A stretch of DNA of 64,000 nucleotides from Halichoerus grypus (taxonomy: Eukaryota > Chordata > Mammalia > Carnivora > Phocidae). Shown here piece by piece: positions 35,746-48,101 of this stretch (position 1 is its first letter; each line of letters begins with the position of its first letter). The position numbers and the translations under genes are program-made. The DNA is taken from assembly GCF_964656455.1 (NCBI RefSeq), contig NC_135715.1:163710437-163774436 (forward strand), given 5' to 3'. A model generated the notes under the pieces. The model did not search any database, was not told the origin of the DNA, and worked only from the letters and a program-made list of their open reading frames with translations.

Positions 35746-36454
35746 ATGCTAAATGAAACCAGAATGGGAAAACCAACTGGGCATTTTTTACATAAAGTCA
35801 AGAAGTAAGGAGAATCTAACCAAGACTTATTACTTCAGGCTAATTACAAAATACGCTGTCTGGAATTGCCTACTCTAAATATCATTGAACCTAGGGTAGA
35901 GTTAGAAGAAATGGAAGAGAGATAAATTCAAGTGACATTAATCTCACTGTGGCATGGAGTAGATATGAAAGTCCTTTGATCACTAAAAAATTCTATGTAA
36001 TGGGCCCCTCTGCTTTTAGGATCCACACATACAATTTTATTAATTTTTCCAAAGGTGAGCAGGCTCCAAGGGCCGAAACCCCTGAGAGATGGATTTGTGA
36101 ACTTACAGCACTTGACCACTTCACTAGACAGGAAGTATCTGTCTCAAGAACTGGGCTTGGTAACCTGCTCAGGAGAGTCTAGTCAGGAGACCAAATCACG
36201 GGGCCCAAGATTACTCAGTGCAAAAAGAATTAAAACAAAGGGAATTGATTATTCATGAGGGATATTTCCATTAAGCTTGGGCAGCCTGTGAATTACCCTT
36301 CTCTACTAGAGGATTTTTCTATCTAAATATCCATGGTTATATGTTTAGAAGCAGAATATTCTGTTCTCAGAGCTGTGCAAATATTCTCTGAATTTTTCCT
36401 CTTTAACCCCTGCCACCTCCCACTCCCCATTTTCCTATGTCGAGGAAAGTTGTG

Positions 36455-36690
36455 TCTGGAAACCACTGTGGCCTGGAGGAAGGAGCATAGAAGTAGGAGT
36501 TAAATCAGGTTCTAACCCCAGCTCTGCCCCCATTAAGTACCTTCTCTTGTCTTGGGATTTTTCTCTTTCAAACAGGGTAATCATATCTACCTTTGCAGGG
36601 TGTCAATGAAATGCAAAGCCTATAACGGAGTGCCTGGCCTACAGATACGTAGTATAAGGTTACAAATACTTAAAGCAGCTAAGCCAGTTC
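36455..36690 (+). repeat. MIR SINE
   Basis: GCATAGAAGTAGGAGTTAAA, TTCTAACCCCAGCTCTGCCC, CAGGGTAATCATATCTACC and GGAGTGCCTGGCCTACAG match a full MIR. Confidence 0.75.
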
Positions 36691-37484
36691 ATAGCACAGA
36701 CAGAACACTGCACCCTCACTTAGCACAAGTATAGTAGTTGTAATAAATATGCCCTTCTAGGGGAAAAAAATTGAATGAATTAAATTTTTATTTTATTTAT
36801 TTTTTATTTTAATCACTTTCCAATTCTTGCTTCTGAAGATATATCTTGGTTGTCCCACCATCACTTTCTTGGTCAAGAACATTTTGGCAGATGGCTGATT
36901 TCCTCTGAGTTGTGTTTTTGTTTTATTTTTGGTTATTGTTCACAGAGTAACCATTCACTGATCTCAAACTCCAGCACCATCTTACCAATGCCTAAAGGGA
37001 GTAAAAAACAACACTCATTGTTTTTTACTTCTGTGAATATCTGCCCTCTCCTGGGTCATTGTGTTGAATAATATCTCACCATTTTCCCTGGCTTTGCTTA
37101 TTGGTCTCAAGAAGGGACTCTCGTGCTTACCAAACCCCTCCTCCTGGTCATTGCCTGCATCAGTGATTTGCTTACTGACTTAATTTCTGCTTAATCTCGA
37201 TTTGCCTAAACGAAGTGGTCATAGACTCTTCTGAACTGTCCTGTGTAGGCACTCTCTAAATCCTGGCCCCGTCATGGTGATTAGCAGGAAGGTGGTACCA
37301 TTGATAGAAACAAGTCAAAGGGGTGCTGATAGGAGGGAGGAGAGAAGTGTAATCTGTAACACAATTAGTTCAAGCAGAGGTGATATTTAGGTGGATTGGA
37401 GATAGGGACTAGAACTCTCATTTAGAAATCTATGTTTTTTAGTGATACTAGAAGATAAAGTTTATTCCTCAGCTATGAATTCCT

Positions 37485-37595
37485 TCAGTGTTTAGTGAGC
37501 ATATGCTGTTGTCAGGCACCACGCTAAGCACTGGGAGTGTAAGAGTGAGTGATTTGGAATCCTCTAAGGCATTCACTCTCTGGAGTAATAAATGG
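37485..37595 (-). mobile_element. L2 LINE 3' end, antisense
   Basis: GTTTAGTGAGCATATGCTGT, GTCAGGCACCACGCTAAGCA and ACTGGGAGTGTAAG are an antisense L2 terminus. Confidence 0.65.
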
Positions 37596-37704
37596 TGTGA
37601 TATATCTGTGTACACTTATCTACTTATTTATCCATAGTGTATAGCATGATTTCTTCAATTTAATATTCAGAATATAAAATGTGATCAATAAGTGTAGAAA
37701 GAAG

Positions 37705-37830
37705 GGCCAAAGTTAGGAGACCGACATTCTGAAACTTATTAGCCATACGACTAAGGCACCTAAATTTTCTCATTTACAAACAGAGTATTGGACTAGATTA
37801 AATGTTTTGAGCTGATCCCTTGTCAAATCA
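37705..37830 (+). repeat. MIR-type fragment
   Basis: AACTTATTAGCCATACGACT, AATTTTCTCATTTACAAAC and GTATTGGACTAGATTAAATG fit MIR3 or MIRb. Confidence 0.55.
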
Positions 37831-38239
37831 AATGGCTCTGCAAAGATTCCAGAAATGTTTGACTTTAAATCCTTTTGAAAGGTATAATAAAACTAATATG
37901 CACACTTAAATAAGTGTATTATACCTAGACTTTTCCTCATCAGGAGAGCCTCATTGTTCTTGACCCAAGCTTGTAATTAAATATTGCTGAGTTGGCCTAA
38001 AGGTTATCAATCTAAGTTAGTTCTATAACTAAAAAATTCACAGGTAGATTAATAAAATACTGCTTTTTTTCTGTTTTTTCTTATTATGTCCCATGCGGCA
38101 TTTTACTTGGCCAATGAGTTCTGCCAGTAAGTCTCTGTCACTGGCCCACACCTGCAGGACCCCCTCAGCTCTAAGAAGCTAGCACTATTGCGACTCTTAA
38201 GAAAAGTGCCTTTTACCCAAAGTCATCAGAATGGATGGT

Positions 38240-39030
38240 TCTTTTTAACAGCTTATTAAGATATAATTCACAACAGATAATCCATCTGTTTTAAGTGTAC
38301 GATTCAGTGGGTTTTAGTGTATTCACAGAATCATGCAACTATCATCACAACAATTTAGAGCATTTTTTTTACCACACCACAAAGAAACACTGCACCCCTT
38401 CAAAACAACCCTTAACCACCACCACCACCCACTCCCCAGTCCAGCTCCAGCCTTAGGCAACCACTTATCTACTTTGTGTCTCTATAGATTGGCCTCTTCT
38501 GGATATTTCATGTGAATGGAATCATACAATAGGTGATCCTTTGTGACTGGCTTATTGAATTTAGCGTAATGCTTTCCAGATGCACTGTGTTGCAGCAAGT
38601 ATCAGTACTTCGTTTATTTTTATTGCCAAAAAATATTCCATTTTATGGATATACTGCATTTCATTTATCCATTCATCAGTTTATGGATGTCCGGTTTGTT
38701 TCCACACTTTGGCTATTATGAATAATGCTGCTAAGAACATTTATATACAAGTTTTTGTGTGCACACATGTGTTCATTTCTTTTAGATATACACCTAGGAG
38801 TGCAATTGCTGGGTCATATGCTAACCCTGACGTTAACCATCTAAGACGCTTCCCTGCTCTTTTCCATAGCTGCCATACTACTTTGCATTCCCACCAGCAG
38901 TTAATAAGGGCTCCAGTTTCTCCACATCCTCACAAACCCTTGTTCTTATCTATCCTTTTGATGATGGTCTTCCTCGGGGGTGTGAACTGGCACCTCACTG
39001 TGGTTTTGATTGACATTTCCCTGAAGGTAG
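38240..39030 (-). mobile_element. Ancient L1, antisense (3' UTR into ORF2 end)
   Basis: CTTATTAAGATATAATTCAC, ATGGAATCATACAATAGGTG, TATGGATGTCCGGTTTGTTT, GGCTATTATGAATAATGCTG, GCAATTGCTGGGTCATATG, CATTCCCACCAGCAGTTAAT and CTCACTGTGGTTTTGATTGA are in canonical antisense L1M order. Confidence 0.93.
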
Positions 39031-39374
39031 AAGGAATGGTTCTTGAAAGAAAAATGTCAGAATGACAAAGACAAAAATTTGGAGAAAGTAGAGAGAGAAG
39101 AGGATATCCGGGATGGAAACGTAAAAGTCAAAGTTGCTTAGAGAACTGGCCAAGACATGGGACACGGTGGGCAGGACAGTGCTCCCTAAAACCTATTTTT
39201 CTGGATTATGGCTCTGATACAAGCTCCCATGGTGGTGAAATTGCAGTCCTTCATGAAAAGGTAGGGATGTATTTGTGTTGTAGCTCATTCTTACACGATT
39301 AGTTTATATGAAAAAAAAGTGGCTTAAAGCAGTTTAAAGCTGTCTTTTAAGTTTTTCAGAGTAGTTTGGGTATG

Positions 39375-39790
39375 CTTAGTCTTCCTACCTGCTCCCTTCC
39401 CAGTGCTCCATGCTGTGGTCATCCCTGCCCCTTTGTCATTGATTTTGCATTTTTCCTTCACTTAGAATGACTTCTCTTTTCTCTATCCATTCAAATCTCA
39501 GCCTTAATATTGGGTGGTGTCTGGCCCACCTGCTCATGTAGACTCTTCTGACCTCTTGGACAACATTGAAAAGTTGCCTTTTAGACCTTGTATAGCATTT
39601 TGGTGGATTACACTGCTCAGCTTTGTTCTTAGTGAAAAAATTGTCTTGCATGGTTCATATTACTTTATATGCGCTTTCAAGTATCCCTGTGTGTTCCTTA
39701 AGGGGAAGGCATGGGTTTATACTACCTAATATTGCCTATAAAACCAGAAACATAATAGGTGCTTAGTGCATCTCCTTTTTGTTAAATTAA
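39375..39790 (+). mobile_element. Possible L2 3' region
   Basis: TATCCATTCAAATCTCAGCC, GTGTGTTCCTTAAGGGGAAG and ATAATAGGTGCTTAGTGC are in the order of the L2 3' end, but divergence is high. Confidence 0.5.
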
Positions 39791-40974
39791 ATCAACGTGT
39801 TATTCTTTGTTTCATCTAAACACTTCATATAATTTCTTAAATGCAGACAGGTTCTCACTGGCCTTGGGGAAAAGTACCCATCTTATAAATTCATTAATAC
39901 AAAACAAGGGGAAGAGTTTATATTTTCAGATAAAAAAATAAGTTTATTTCCAGGTCAGATCACATTTACAATTATAACATTTCTTTAGGGAATTGATCAT
40001 TTAGGAAGGATCTGGGGAGTGCCATCTATGCTTATTATATTTAGGGGACTTGTTCTATATAAGAAATTATTTTTGAAATGTCTGTATGTTGTCAAAGTCA
40101 GATGGGCAATACTGCAGTAAGGTGGCATTTCCCTCCACGTTTAAAAACTCTGGGGGTAGGGGGTAGGGCACTTAAGTTGGCAGATTCTGTTGAGTTGTCC
40201 TCAAGGTTAGTCTTTTGGAACACTGTGTTGCACTCCTGTCCTTGAGCACTCCATCCGAAATTAGAGATGAGCGAAGTCAAGCAAACAAGGCAAAGGTTAA
40301 CACGGGCAGGCTAACAGGAAACAGATGGGAGTTGTCAGCCTGAAAGTGAGGTCCCGCTAGAGGCCTTCCCTTCAGAGACCACGACTACTTGAACTGGAAA
40401 TCTGACCAGGAAGGGACTCCCCAAGCGACCTTGCCTCAGAGCACCTCAGTGGAAAGGATGACAGAGTTCAGAGAGAGGTGATGGGTGACAGAAGAGCAAA
40501 GAAAGCACAATTATCTATGGGTTGCCTTAAAATGGCAGATCTGTAATGTAGTAAATAAAGCAAATGTGAATAATTTCATAAACCTATATAGATAGGCCTA
40601 CAACTGGAAATGTGTCCTGAAAAGGACTATTTCAACAGTTCAATAGAAATACATCCACACCGGCCAAATCCAGATTTTAAAACTCTCCTGAGGATTCGGG
40701 AACAGATGATGAGTAACTGGAATGTAGTATAAAATAATGATCTAGACTTTGTTATAAAACAATAAAATTTATTCTACATAGTAAGCCAAGTATGTGTTAT
40801 AGATTTACCTGATTCTGATGAAGCACTGGGGCCACAAATTATTACTGCTCACTTTTTAGGGTTAACTTCTCAGCAGCTGCTCAGACCGCCACTGGAGGTG
40901 GTCACTTTGGAAACACTGACTACAGAGTGGAACCCAGAGTACATGGGATTGCAATGTGGTGAGCAGGAGGGGAC

Positions 40975-41195
40975 ACTATTGGACACGTAGTATGTTTTAG
41001 GCATTTTGCTGGACACATTATTCATTCACATTCACTCTTTTCAATGACCCGATGCCTTTTCTTTTAATTCTTAGTTTAAGTATGAGGAAATTGAGATTCA
41101 GCAAAGTTAAGGAACTTGACCTATTCATACATGATGTAAATGGTAGAAATAGGGAATCTCGGTCCTTTTAATTCCATACCACTTGTCTTTTTTTC
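40975..41195 (+). repeat. MIR SINE
   Basis: TTAGGCATTTTGCTGGACAC, GTTTAAGTATGAGGAAATTG, AGATTCAGCAAAGTTAAGG and GGTAGAAATAGGGAATCTCG follow the MIR. Confidence 0.75.
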
Positions 41196-42833
41196 TTACA
41201 CTTTATTATAGTTCAGATACATTGTTAGGGTGCCACATTCTTCCCAAGTGATCAAATGCCTTTTGCTTTTGTTTAGGAGTGGTAAACCAAGGAAAGAAGA
41301 TCCCAAAAGTCCAAAATATCAGGAAGTTACCTTTTTCAAATAAATTCAAGCCTTTATACTGCCTTTATTTCCATAATTTTCTGTTTTTAGTAATCATCAT
41401 CTTATTTCATTGTTCAGCTTTAAACAATACAAAGATAACAAATCTAATGATTATATTCAGTCAAATTCAACTACTTCTACTTTAAAAGGTATATTACTGT
41501 GTCATAAAAAATAGATGTGTATTATATATCCTGTCTAATATTATCTGTACATAATTGCCTTCAATATATAATTCTATTACTTTGTTAAATACCATGCCAG
41601 TATCTTCTCGAACCAGTCTAGTTTTAAACGTACTATTTATGACTGAATTTACCAGAGATCGGAATTTGCCAGCCAACATTGAATTAGAAAATGCCTCCAT
41701 TCAAAATTTCCTACAAATGCTCTTTAGAAATGTATTTTAAATTTCATTCTAGTGAAACCAACTTAGAGTGAATCTTAATGGGCTAGAACAAAATAGATTT
41801 GAGATTGATTTTTCCCATAAAATATGCAAAGCCCTATTTTTAAATCGATTTTTTCTCTGTGATATTGCTCCTTTTCTCTGTTTAACAGTGAATTTGTCTA
41901 AAACATTTCTTTTTCAGATTTTCTTAAATTACAGTAGAATTAATGCCTTAGAATTGCCAAGGTAGGTGGAAAGTACAGAGAAAGTCTAGATTCTAGACCA
42001 TGTTAACTTCAAGCCAGCATTTTGCCTGCAGCTGTTCCAGGAATTATGTGCAAGTTTTACTATGTTTAAAACTGTTTTCAGGCTCAATTCTTCAGAATAT
42101 TATCATTTGTTAAGCAATATAACCATGCACAACTGTAACAAGCCAGAACACTGTTGGGTCCCCCCACCCCCTTACTTCACACATCCACTAGGCAGACTGT
42201 TTACACCAGACAGTATCTATGCAAGATGTCCCTCTACATCTTTCTCTTTTGCTTGCTTCTTGTTAGTTACAAAGATACATACTGTGCCAGGCACTAAGCT
42301 GGTTTCAACAGCTATTTATTTAGATTGTGTGAACTGGAGCTGAACTTGAACCCAATTAATAGCAACTGAACTTGAACAAACTGATATGAAATCATTACAG
42401 GCTCAGTTCCCTGGTCCATTATCCCTGAAGAGATCATCCGACAGCACTCCAGGTGCCTTTTCTATGCCAAATCTTGGTGCAGTGCCCAATCAGAAAGTGT
42501 CGGGGGGATTAGAAGTTCGGTTGCATTGGAGTTAGCTCATTACCACATTTGTGATCGCTTTCACAGAGAGGAGAGGTGGTGATCCCAGTGGGCGGGATTG
42601 CAGAGAAGGCTTTGTTTTCAGCACCATCTGGCACATGGTTGGCACTCATTAACACAGCACAATGTCGATTAAAATAATAATTGTACACGGCAGCAATGCT
42701 GCTTAGATGGGTCCCTACCTTTGGCCTTCCAGCTAAGGATATGGAAGAAAGGGGAAGCTGAGGGGGTGCCTCTGATAGCTATGGTCACTGGGTTTGCATC
42801 TATCTTGGTGCCTACACCTTCCCCAAATCATAT

Positions 42834-42976
42834 ACTTTTTTTTTTTTAATTTTCATATGTTTGTTTTTAGCAGCAGTATTTCCTTTTCCTTTTTCTTTTT
42901 CTTTCTCTTTTCCATTTTCTTTTTCTCTTTTCTTTTCTTTCTCTTTTCCCTTTTCTTTCTCTCTTTTCTTTTTCTT
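42834..42976. repeat. Long polypyrimidine tract
   Basis: From about 42877 to 42976 the + strand is almost only T and C (one A near 42913), in TTTCC/TTTTTC/TTTCTC blocks. A T-run at 42835-42847 precedes it. Confidence 0.93.
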
Positions 42977-43334
42977 TGCGATTAGAATGAGCCTGACCCT
43001 CTTCCCAGACCCTAGCTGGATGCCCTATAGCTATCCTATAGCCAGGAAACATTTGCTTAAAGGACATTCTATTCAGTGATATTTCTTCTGCAACTTGAAT
43101 CTCAGTGTAATTGACAGTTTTAGGTCTTCCTCCTTTAAAGGATACATTCATTCATGGACTCAACCATTCAGGTGCTTAGTAAGACTGCACTATCCTTCCT
43201 TAAGAAAACGAATGCAGCTTTACATTAGCATGTCCAGGACCTCGGTCTGGCAGAATCTGCTTTGGTTTGTTCGCAGGAGTCTCCTTAGAAGGCTGTGCTG
43301 TGGATGCACACAGAGGACAGTCTTTTAAAGACAA

Positions 43335-43530
43335 CTGGTTGGGCTGGAATCCTACTCTTACCGTGTCCTTGGTGTGTGGCCAGGAACAAATCACCTAACT
43401 TTCTTTTCGTCTCTGTTTCCTTAGCTGTGCAATGGACTTTAATAGTCATCCTCAAGCTCTGGAATTGCTATGAAGATTCATAAACCCACAGAGCATTTAG
43501 AATCATACCTGATGCTTGGTGAGATATTGA
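43335..43530 (+). repeat. MIR SINE
   Basis: GCTGGAATCCTACTCTTACC, TGTGTGGCCAGGAACAAATC, GTTTCCTTAGCTGTGCAATG, GAATTGCTATGAAGATTCA and CAGAGCATTTAGAATCATAC are in MIR order. Confidence 0.8.
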
Positions 43531-45059
43531 GGAAGATAGCTATGACCACATATGCATCACCATAATTTTCTGCAAGAGTTCCCATTTCCCTAAGAATGTG
43601 CCTCATGTGTACTTAAATTTCCCCCCGAATGATAGAACTTGCTAGCTGTGGTAATGGAGGTTGTGACTACATGGACATTGGTCCAGATACGTTAATCAGC
43701 TCTTTCTGATAAGACACTATGATTTAATTCCTTGTCTTGCTAGACTAAGGTGAGAAGAAACCATTTGATATGGGTAGGTTTCTTATAGATGCATGAGACA
43801 CTTATGCCATGATAGTTACTGAAGTCTATCACTTGTTTCCAGAGCGGATTATGTACATGTTAGACTACAGAAATTAGTTGTGTATTTCAGTGCTGTAGGT
43901 GGTGATCATGTGGTTTTCTCTGGTTGTGGAACCATGGACAGCACGTCCCCCGGCAACCTAACGATTTGTGCCCTATGATGCTGAGTGTAACCGGGGTCTT
44001 TAATTCTGCCATTTGGTATGTGCCCCAAAGCCTTCAAGAAATGGGCTTCCTGCAGGAGTGTTTCAATATCATTTATTCCACCAAGAGAAGATGACAGACA
44101 TTTTAGATGCTGGAGAAAGATTAAATGCATTTGGTTTAACTAGCAGCACTAAAATGGGCTGCATCTTTGTATTGTTGCTGTTTATCTTCTTTCCCACAGT
44201 GGAATTTTGAGCTTCCCCAGGCTGTGATTCGGGTATTAATGCCGAGTTTAGGTCGGGCAAGAGTGTGTTCAGTCTGTGACACTTAGATAGCAAAGGCAAA
44301 CTGCTCAGGGCTATTAGGCAGGAGTTTCTGTATGCCAGCGATTGCATGCTTGTGACTCATAATCAGAGTGATCCACAGCAACGGATAGATGGGCTTGCTG
44401 TGGCTGTTGTCTTTGGTCTGCTGTTTTTGCCAAAAATGTCAGCATTTCTCCCCCAGACCCGCCCGTATGACACATGCACAGTCTCCTTTAGTTGTGCTAA
44501 CTAACTTGCCGCTAACGTTACCGAAAACTTTCAGTATCGTGGAGGAGTTGCCTGGAACCTACCGTTCCCGTGAAGAATAAGTTGGAATAAATAAATGATT
44601 TTTTCCTGAACTGATACTTTGGGAGTGTTGTCGGAATTTGTGCCACGGTGTTCTCTCAGGCAGCCTCGTTTCCAGATTCTCTGCCTTGGTTTAACATGGC
44701 CCATGCTCGAGAATCAGCAATGACATGTCATGCTTCTGGTTTTTCTATTTCCATGAAGCTGGATCAGTGGTCTGGGTTCCTCTGAAGCAGACACGTAAAA
44801 AGCCAGGAGCCTCTCTGGGTTTAATACCAGCCTGTCTCTGAGGTTTAAGGGTGATTCCTACTCTGCGTCCCTCACTCCCCACCCCCACCCAGTTCCCTGA
44901 CCCGTGGGCACACATACACTGTGCATCTGATCTTCTAAGTTGAATCAGCAGCCTGTATTGCTGACTTGTCATTTAATTCTGTGTATCCTGGCTCAGACCC
45001 ACCTGTACCCCTGCATGATTGCTCAACCTACACCTGTCCTGACTCTCTCGATTCCTTCT
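43531..45059. other. Repeat-poor intron
   Basis: No repeat is recognised; local CpG content is slightly raised at 44450-44580. Confidence 0.5.
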
Positions 45060-45345
45060 TTAATTTAACAGACATTTATACAGTGCCGCAGGGTGCCACG
45101 GTCTTGACATACAGCAGTAAAAAGATAAACAGGATCTCTGCTCTGAAGAAGCTTCCTTTCTGGCTGAGTCTGAAGTTATTCAGTAAACAGATGCACAGAG
45201 TATTTCTGATGGTAACCTTGCAATGGAGACAACTAAACAGGGTAAAGGAATAGAAAGTGACTGTGAGAGAACTGCTTCCAGAGGAGATGGAAGGGCGGAA
45301 GAGCATTCCGAATAGAAGGATCAGCCAGTGCAAAGGCTTCTACGT
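45060..45345 (-). mobile_element. L2 LINE 3' end, antisense
   Basis: ACAGACATTTATACAGTGC, CAGCAGTAAAAAGATAAACA, CTCTGCTCTGAAGAAGC, AGAGCATTCCGAATAGAAG and CCAGTGCAAAGGCTTC are antisense L2. Confidence 0.75.
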
Positions 45346-45564
45346 GGGGACCTTGGACATACCGGAGGTGGGTGGATGAGTAGGTGACTGCCCACCCACG
45401 GTGGCGTCGAGTCTCCTGCGAAGCCCTCTCCACCACTTATAACTACAGTTCTCCCTCTCCCTTCTACAGCACTTTGCAGTGACCGCTGGGCTATCTTTGG
45501 TGACATCGTCTGACGTGTTACCCTGTGTAAGTCAGTCTCTTCGGAACCCTTTGCAGTCAAGGAC

Positions 45565-45655
45565 TATGTCATATTCATCTTTGTTTCTCCAGGATTTAGC
45601 ACTGTTCCTAAAATTAGCAAGTTCCCAGTAAATGTTTAAGCAAAATAAATGTTAA
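45565..45655 (+). mobile_element. L2 LINE 3' end
   Basis: ACTATGTCATATTCATCTTT, CCAGGATTTAGCACTGTTCC and CCCAGTAAATGTTTAAGC are the sense L2 terminus. Confidence 0.65.
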
Positions 45656-47892
45656 ACGGGACATAAAGCTCCAAAAGCAGAAGGGCTCTGGAAGTAGACA
45701 GTCAGGCTCATTCCTGGGCTACAAGTGTTTCTTTGAGGAGTTTGTAATCCCTCAGAAACTTCTCAAGCCAGTCTGGGGTTCAAACCTGCCATGGAGCATC
45801 CTCCAAGGCAAATTTAGAGCTCTTTTTCTTTCCTTTGAACACTTTAGATCATGACTCAAAGCCAGAAAGATGCATTTTACATGGCAAGCTGGCACACACG
45901 TAAGTATTAACTGTGCTATAAAACAAAGTATATCATTACTATGTGTAACACAGACTGATATTTCTGTACCAGTTTCTATACCGTCCATGGTACAGAATGC
46001 TGATCATGACCCCTTTCGTGGATTTCAAGACTCCTAAGTGGTTTGCAACCCACAGAGTGAGAAAATCCTGCTTTCAAGGATCAAGAGATTCTTTGGAGGT
46101 AAACTTCAGAGAAAGCAGCGTGAACTCTACCTGCAGAGCCACGGACCCCTGAGCACACTCCGGCCATTGGTTGAATATTTGCACAAAACTAGCCAAGGCC
46201 ATGTGGCAACCAGGTGAAGCGAGCCATCCCTGACAAACACTTAGGTTGGGTCCGAGGGGCACCTTTGTAAGTCAGAATTCCATTGTTTGAGCGCTGAAAA
46301 GTTGTTGCAAGTAGGTTTCCTAGTCATTCCGTCCACCATATCTATATATAGTATTATGAATGTTTTAGGTAAACGTGTTGTTTCTAAAATGAGACCGTGG
46401 GCCCACTGAGATATAAGGAACTTACCATTTCCTCTGCCAGTGTGTTTATATAAATATTGCTGTCGTTAAGCGTGTTCAAATAGCAGAACTATTTCAGTCT
46501 TTTTATCTCTTTAAAACTAATTTAAATCTGAGCATTAAAAGACTGTTTGATACCATATGTTTGTTTTAGATAGGAAATGAAATCTATTCTAAACAGAAGG
46601 GTTTATGAAATCTGTATTCTAAACATAAGGGCTTATGAAATGAGTATATAGGAGCAGCAGTTGGGGTAGATTGTTTCTTGTGGCCACGGAGTCCTCCTGT
46701 CTAGTGTGCCTGACCCTTTTGTCATGTGATTTTGCTGTTCCTGAACCTCCAGAGGGAAAGTCTAACTTCCTCACTGCTCCCTCCCCTGAACGTGTTCTCA
46801 GATGCTTTGTTAAGAATCCAACATTTGCTGGATAGAAAGTCATTTTATTGTGGCATGTAAGTCTACTTGGAAATTGCTGATTTTTCTCCTTGAAGACCCT
46901 TTAGAAGCTACTTTCGAAAATGACCAGGGACTATGGACAAAGAGTCTCACAAGCCTTTTGTAAAAATATCGGATAGGCTTCAAGAACATAACCAAAGACC
47001 ATCACAAACTGGAAAGATACCCATCACACATCCCAAGGAGCTGTGTACATGGAAGGAAAAAATTAAGTGTTTTAGCGATGTCCCTGGCTTACCTATGTGT
47101 TCACCCTATTGCATTTTGAGGCCCAAATATTTCCTCTGTGGAAGCAACTTGGTGCATGCACGCATGTCTGTGTATTTTCCAATCTAGATGGATACTATAG
47201 TAGGAGATAACCTAGACAAGCAATGTACAAAGACGCTTCTGATAACATCCCAACTTCCATGGATAGCTTATAAGGGCAATTACTCCTTTTCTGTGTCAGC
47301 CTTTTTTGAAAACAGCACTGTGTATTGGTTTGGTTGCCCTGAGAAGACCTGAAGATGAGATTATGATCCTTCACCTCAAATTGAAGAAGGCTTAAAAAAA
47401 AAAAAAAAAGGCTTGTCTCAGGAACCATTTGACAAGTTCAAATACTAGCTGATTCAGATACCAGCCTCTTAACAGCATCTGCAACTTAATGCTTTTCATA
47501 GGTGGTATGTCTATGTTGTTAAATTATGTTATCAAATTCCCTCTAATCTTTGTAGATTATGCTTTAATTTGCTATTCTGTCAATTTTATCAGAATTGTCT
47601 ATTTCATGCTATTTGGTTATAGGAAATACTAACCTAGTAAAATGCAGCACTTACAAGTAAGATGGGCTTGTGATAAAAGCCACACGAAACAGGTATAACC
47701 TTCAAGTTAATAAACATCTCATGTTCTGGTATAATTTGGTTTATTCCCAGGACCTGTGGGAAAAATAGTGATATAAACTTACTTTTTTTGCCCCTTAAAG
47801 TAGTCATGGATTTCCAATCTTTGGCTTATTTTATTTAAATTGATTGGAACCATTTATCTGACTCTCAGATATCTATATATAGAAATTATTGT
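45656..47892. other. Repeat-poor intron
   Basis: Only the 30-bp duplication stands out. The open frame 46933-47187 has no recognisable domain. Confidence 0.5.
46586..46645. repeat. 30-bp tandem duplication
   Basis: 46586-46615 and 46616-46645 both start ATTCTAAACA and contain TTATGAAAT; they differ at a few positions. Confidence 0.9.
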
Positions 47893-47909
47893 AAATTCAA
47901 ACCAAACTC

Positions 47910-48084
47910 AGGGTGCCTGGGTGGCTCAGTCCATTAAGCATCTGCCTTCAGTTCAGGTCATGATCCCAGGGCCCTGGGATCGAGCCCCGCATCAGGCTCC
48001 CTGCTTAGCAGGGAACCTGCTTCTCCGTCTCCTGCTCCCCCTGCTTGTGCTCTCTCTCTGACAAATAAATAAAATCTTTAAAAA
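47910..48084 (+). mobile_element. CAN-SINE (SINEC), young type, short CT region
   Basis: Head AGGGTGCCTGGGTGGCTCAG, middle GATCCCAGGGCCCTGGGATC, tail AAATAAATAAAATC. The 17-bp duplication at 47893-47909 and 48085-48101 (AAATTCAAACCAAACTC) has one mismatch. Confidence 0.96.
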
Positions 48085-48101
48085 AAATTCAGACCAAACT
48101 C

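Larger units (their letters stand above)
35746..38239. other. Intron between MIR fragments
   Basis: Apart from the MIR and L2 pieces listed, no content is recognised. Confidence 0.5.
39791..43334. other. Repeat-poor intron
   Basis: Only a MIR and the polypyrimidine tract are recognised. 42420-42780 has AT-rich homeodomain-like words (GATTAAAATAATAATTG). Confidence 0.5.

Noticed and set aside
38580..39065. Plus-strand open frame of 161 codons, the longest in the window
   Set aside because: It is the antisense strand of an ancient L1 3' UTR and ORF2 end; no protein is expected.
46933..47187. Plus-strand open frame of 84 codons
   Set aside because: No domain or homolog recognised and no exon signals.
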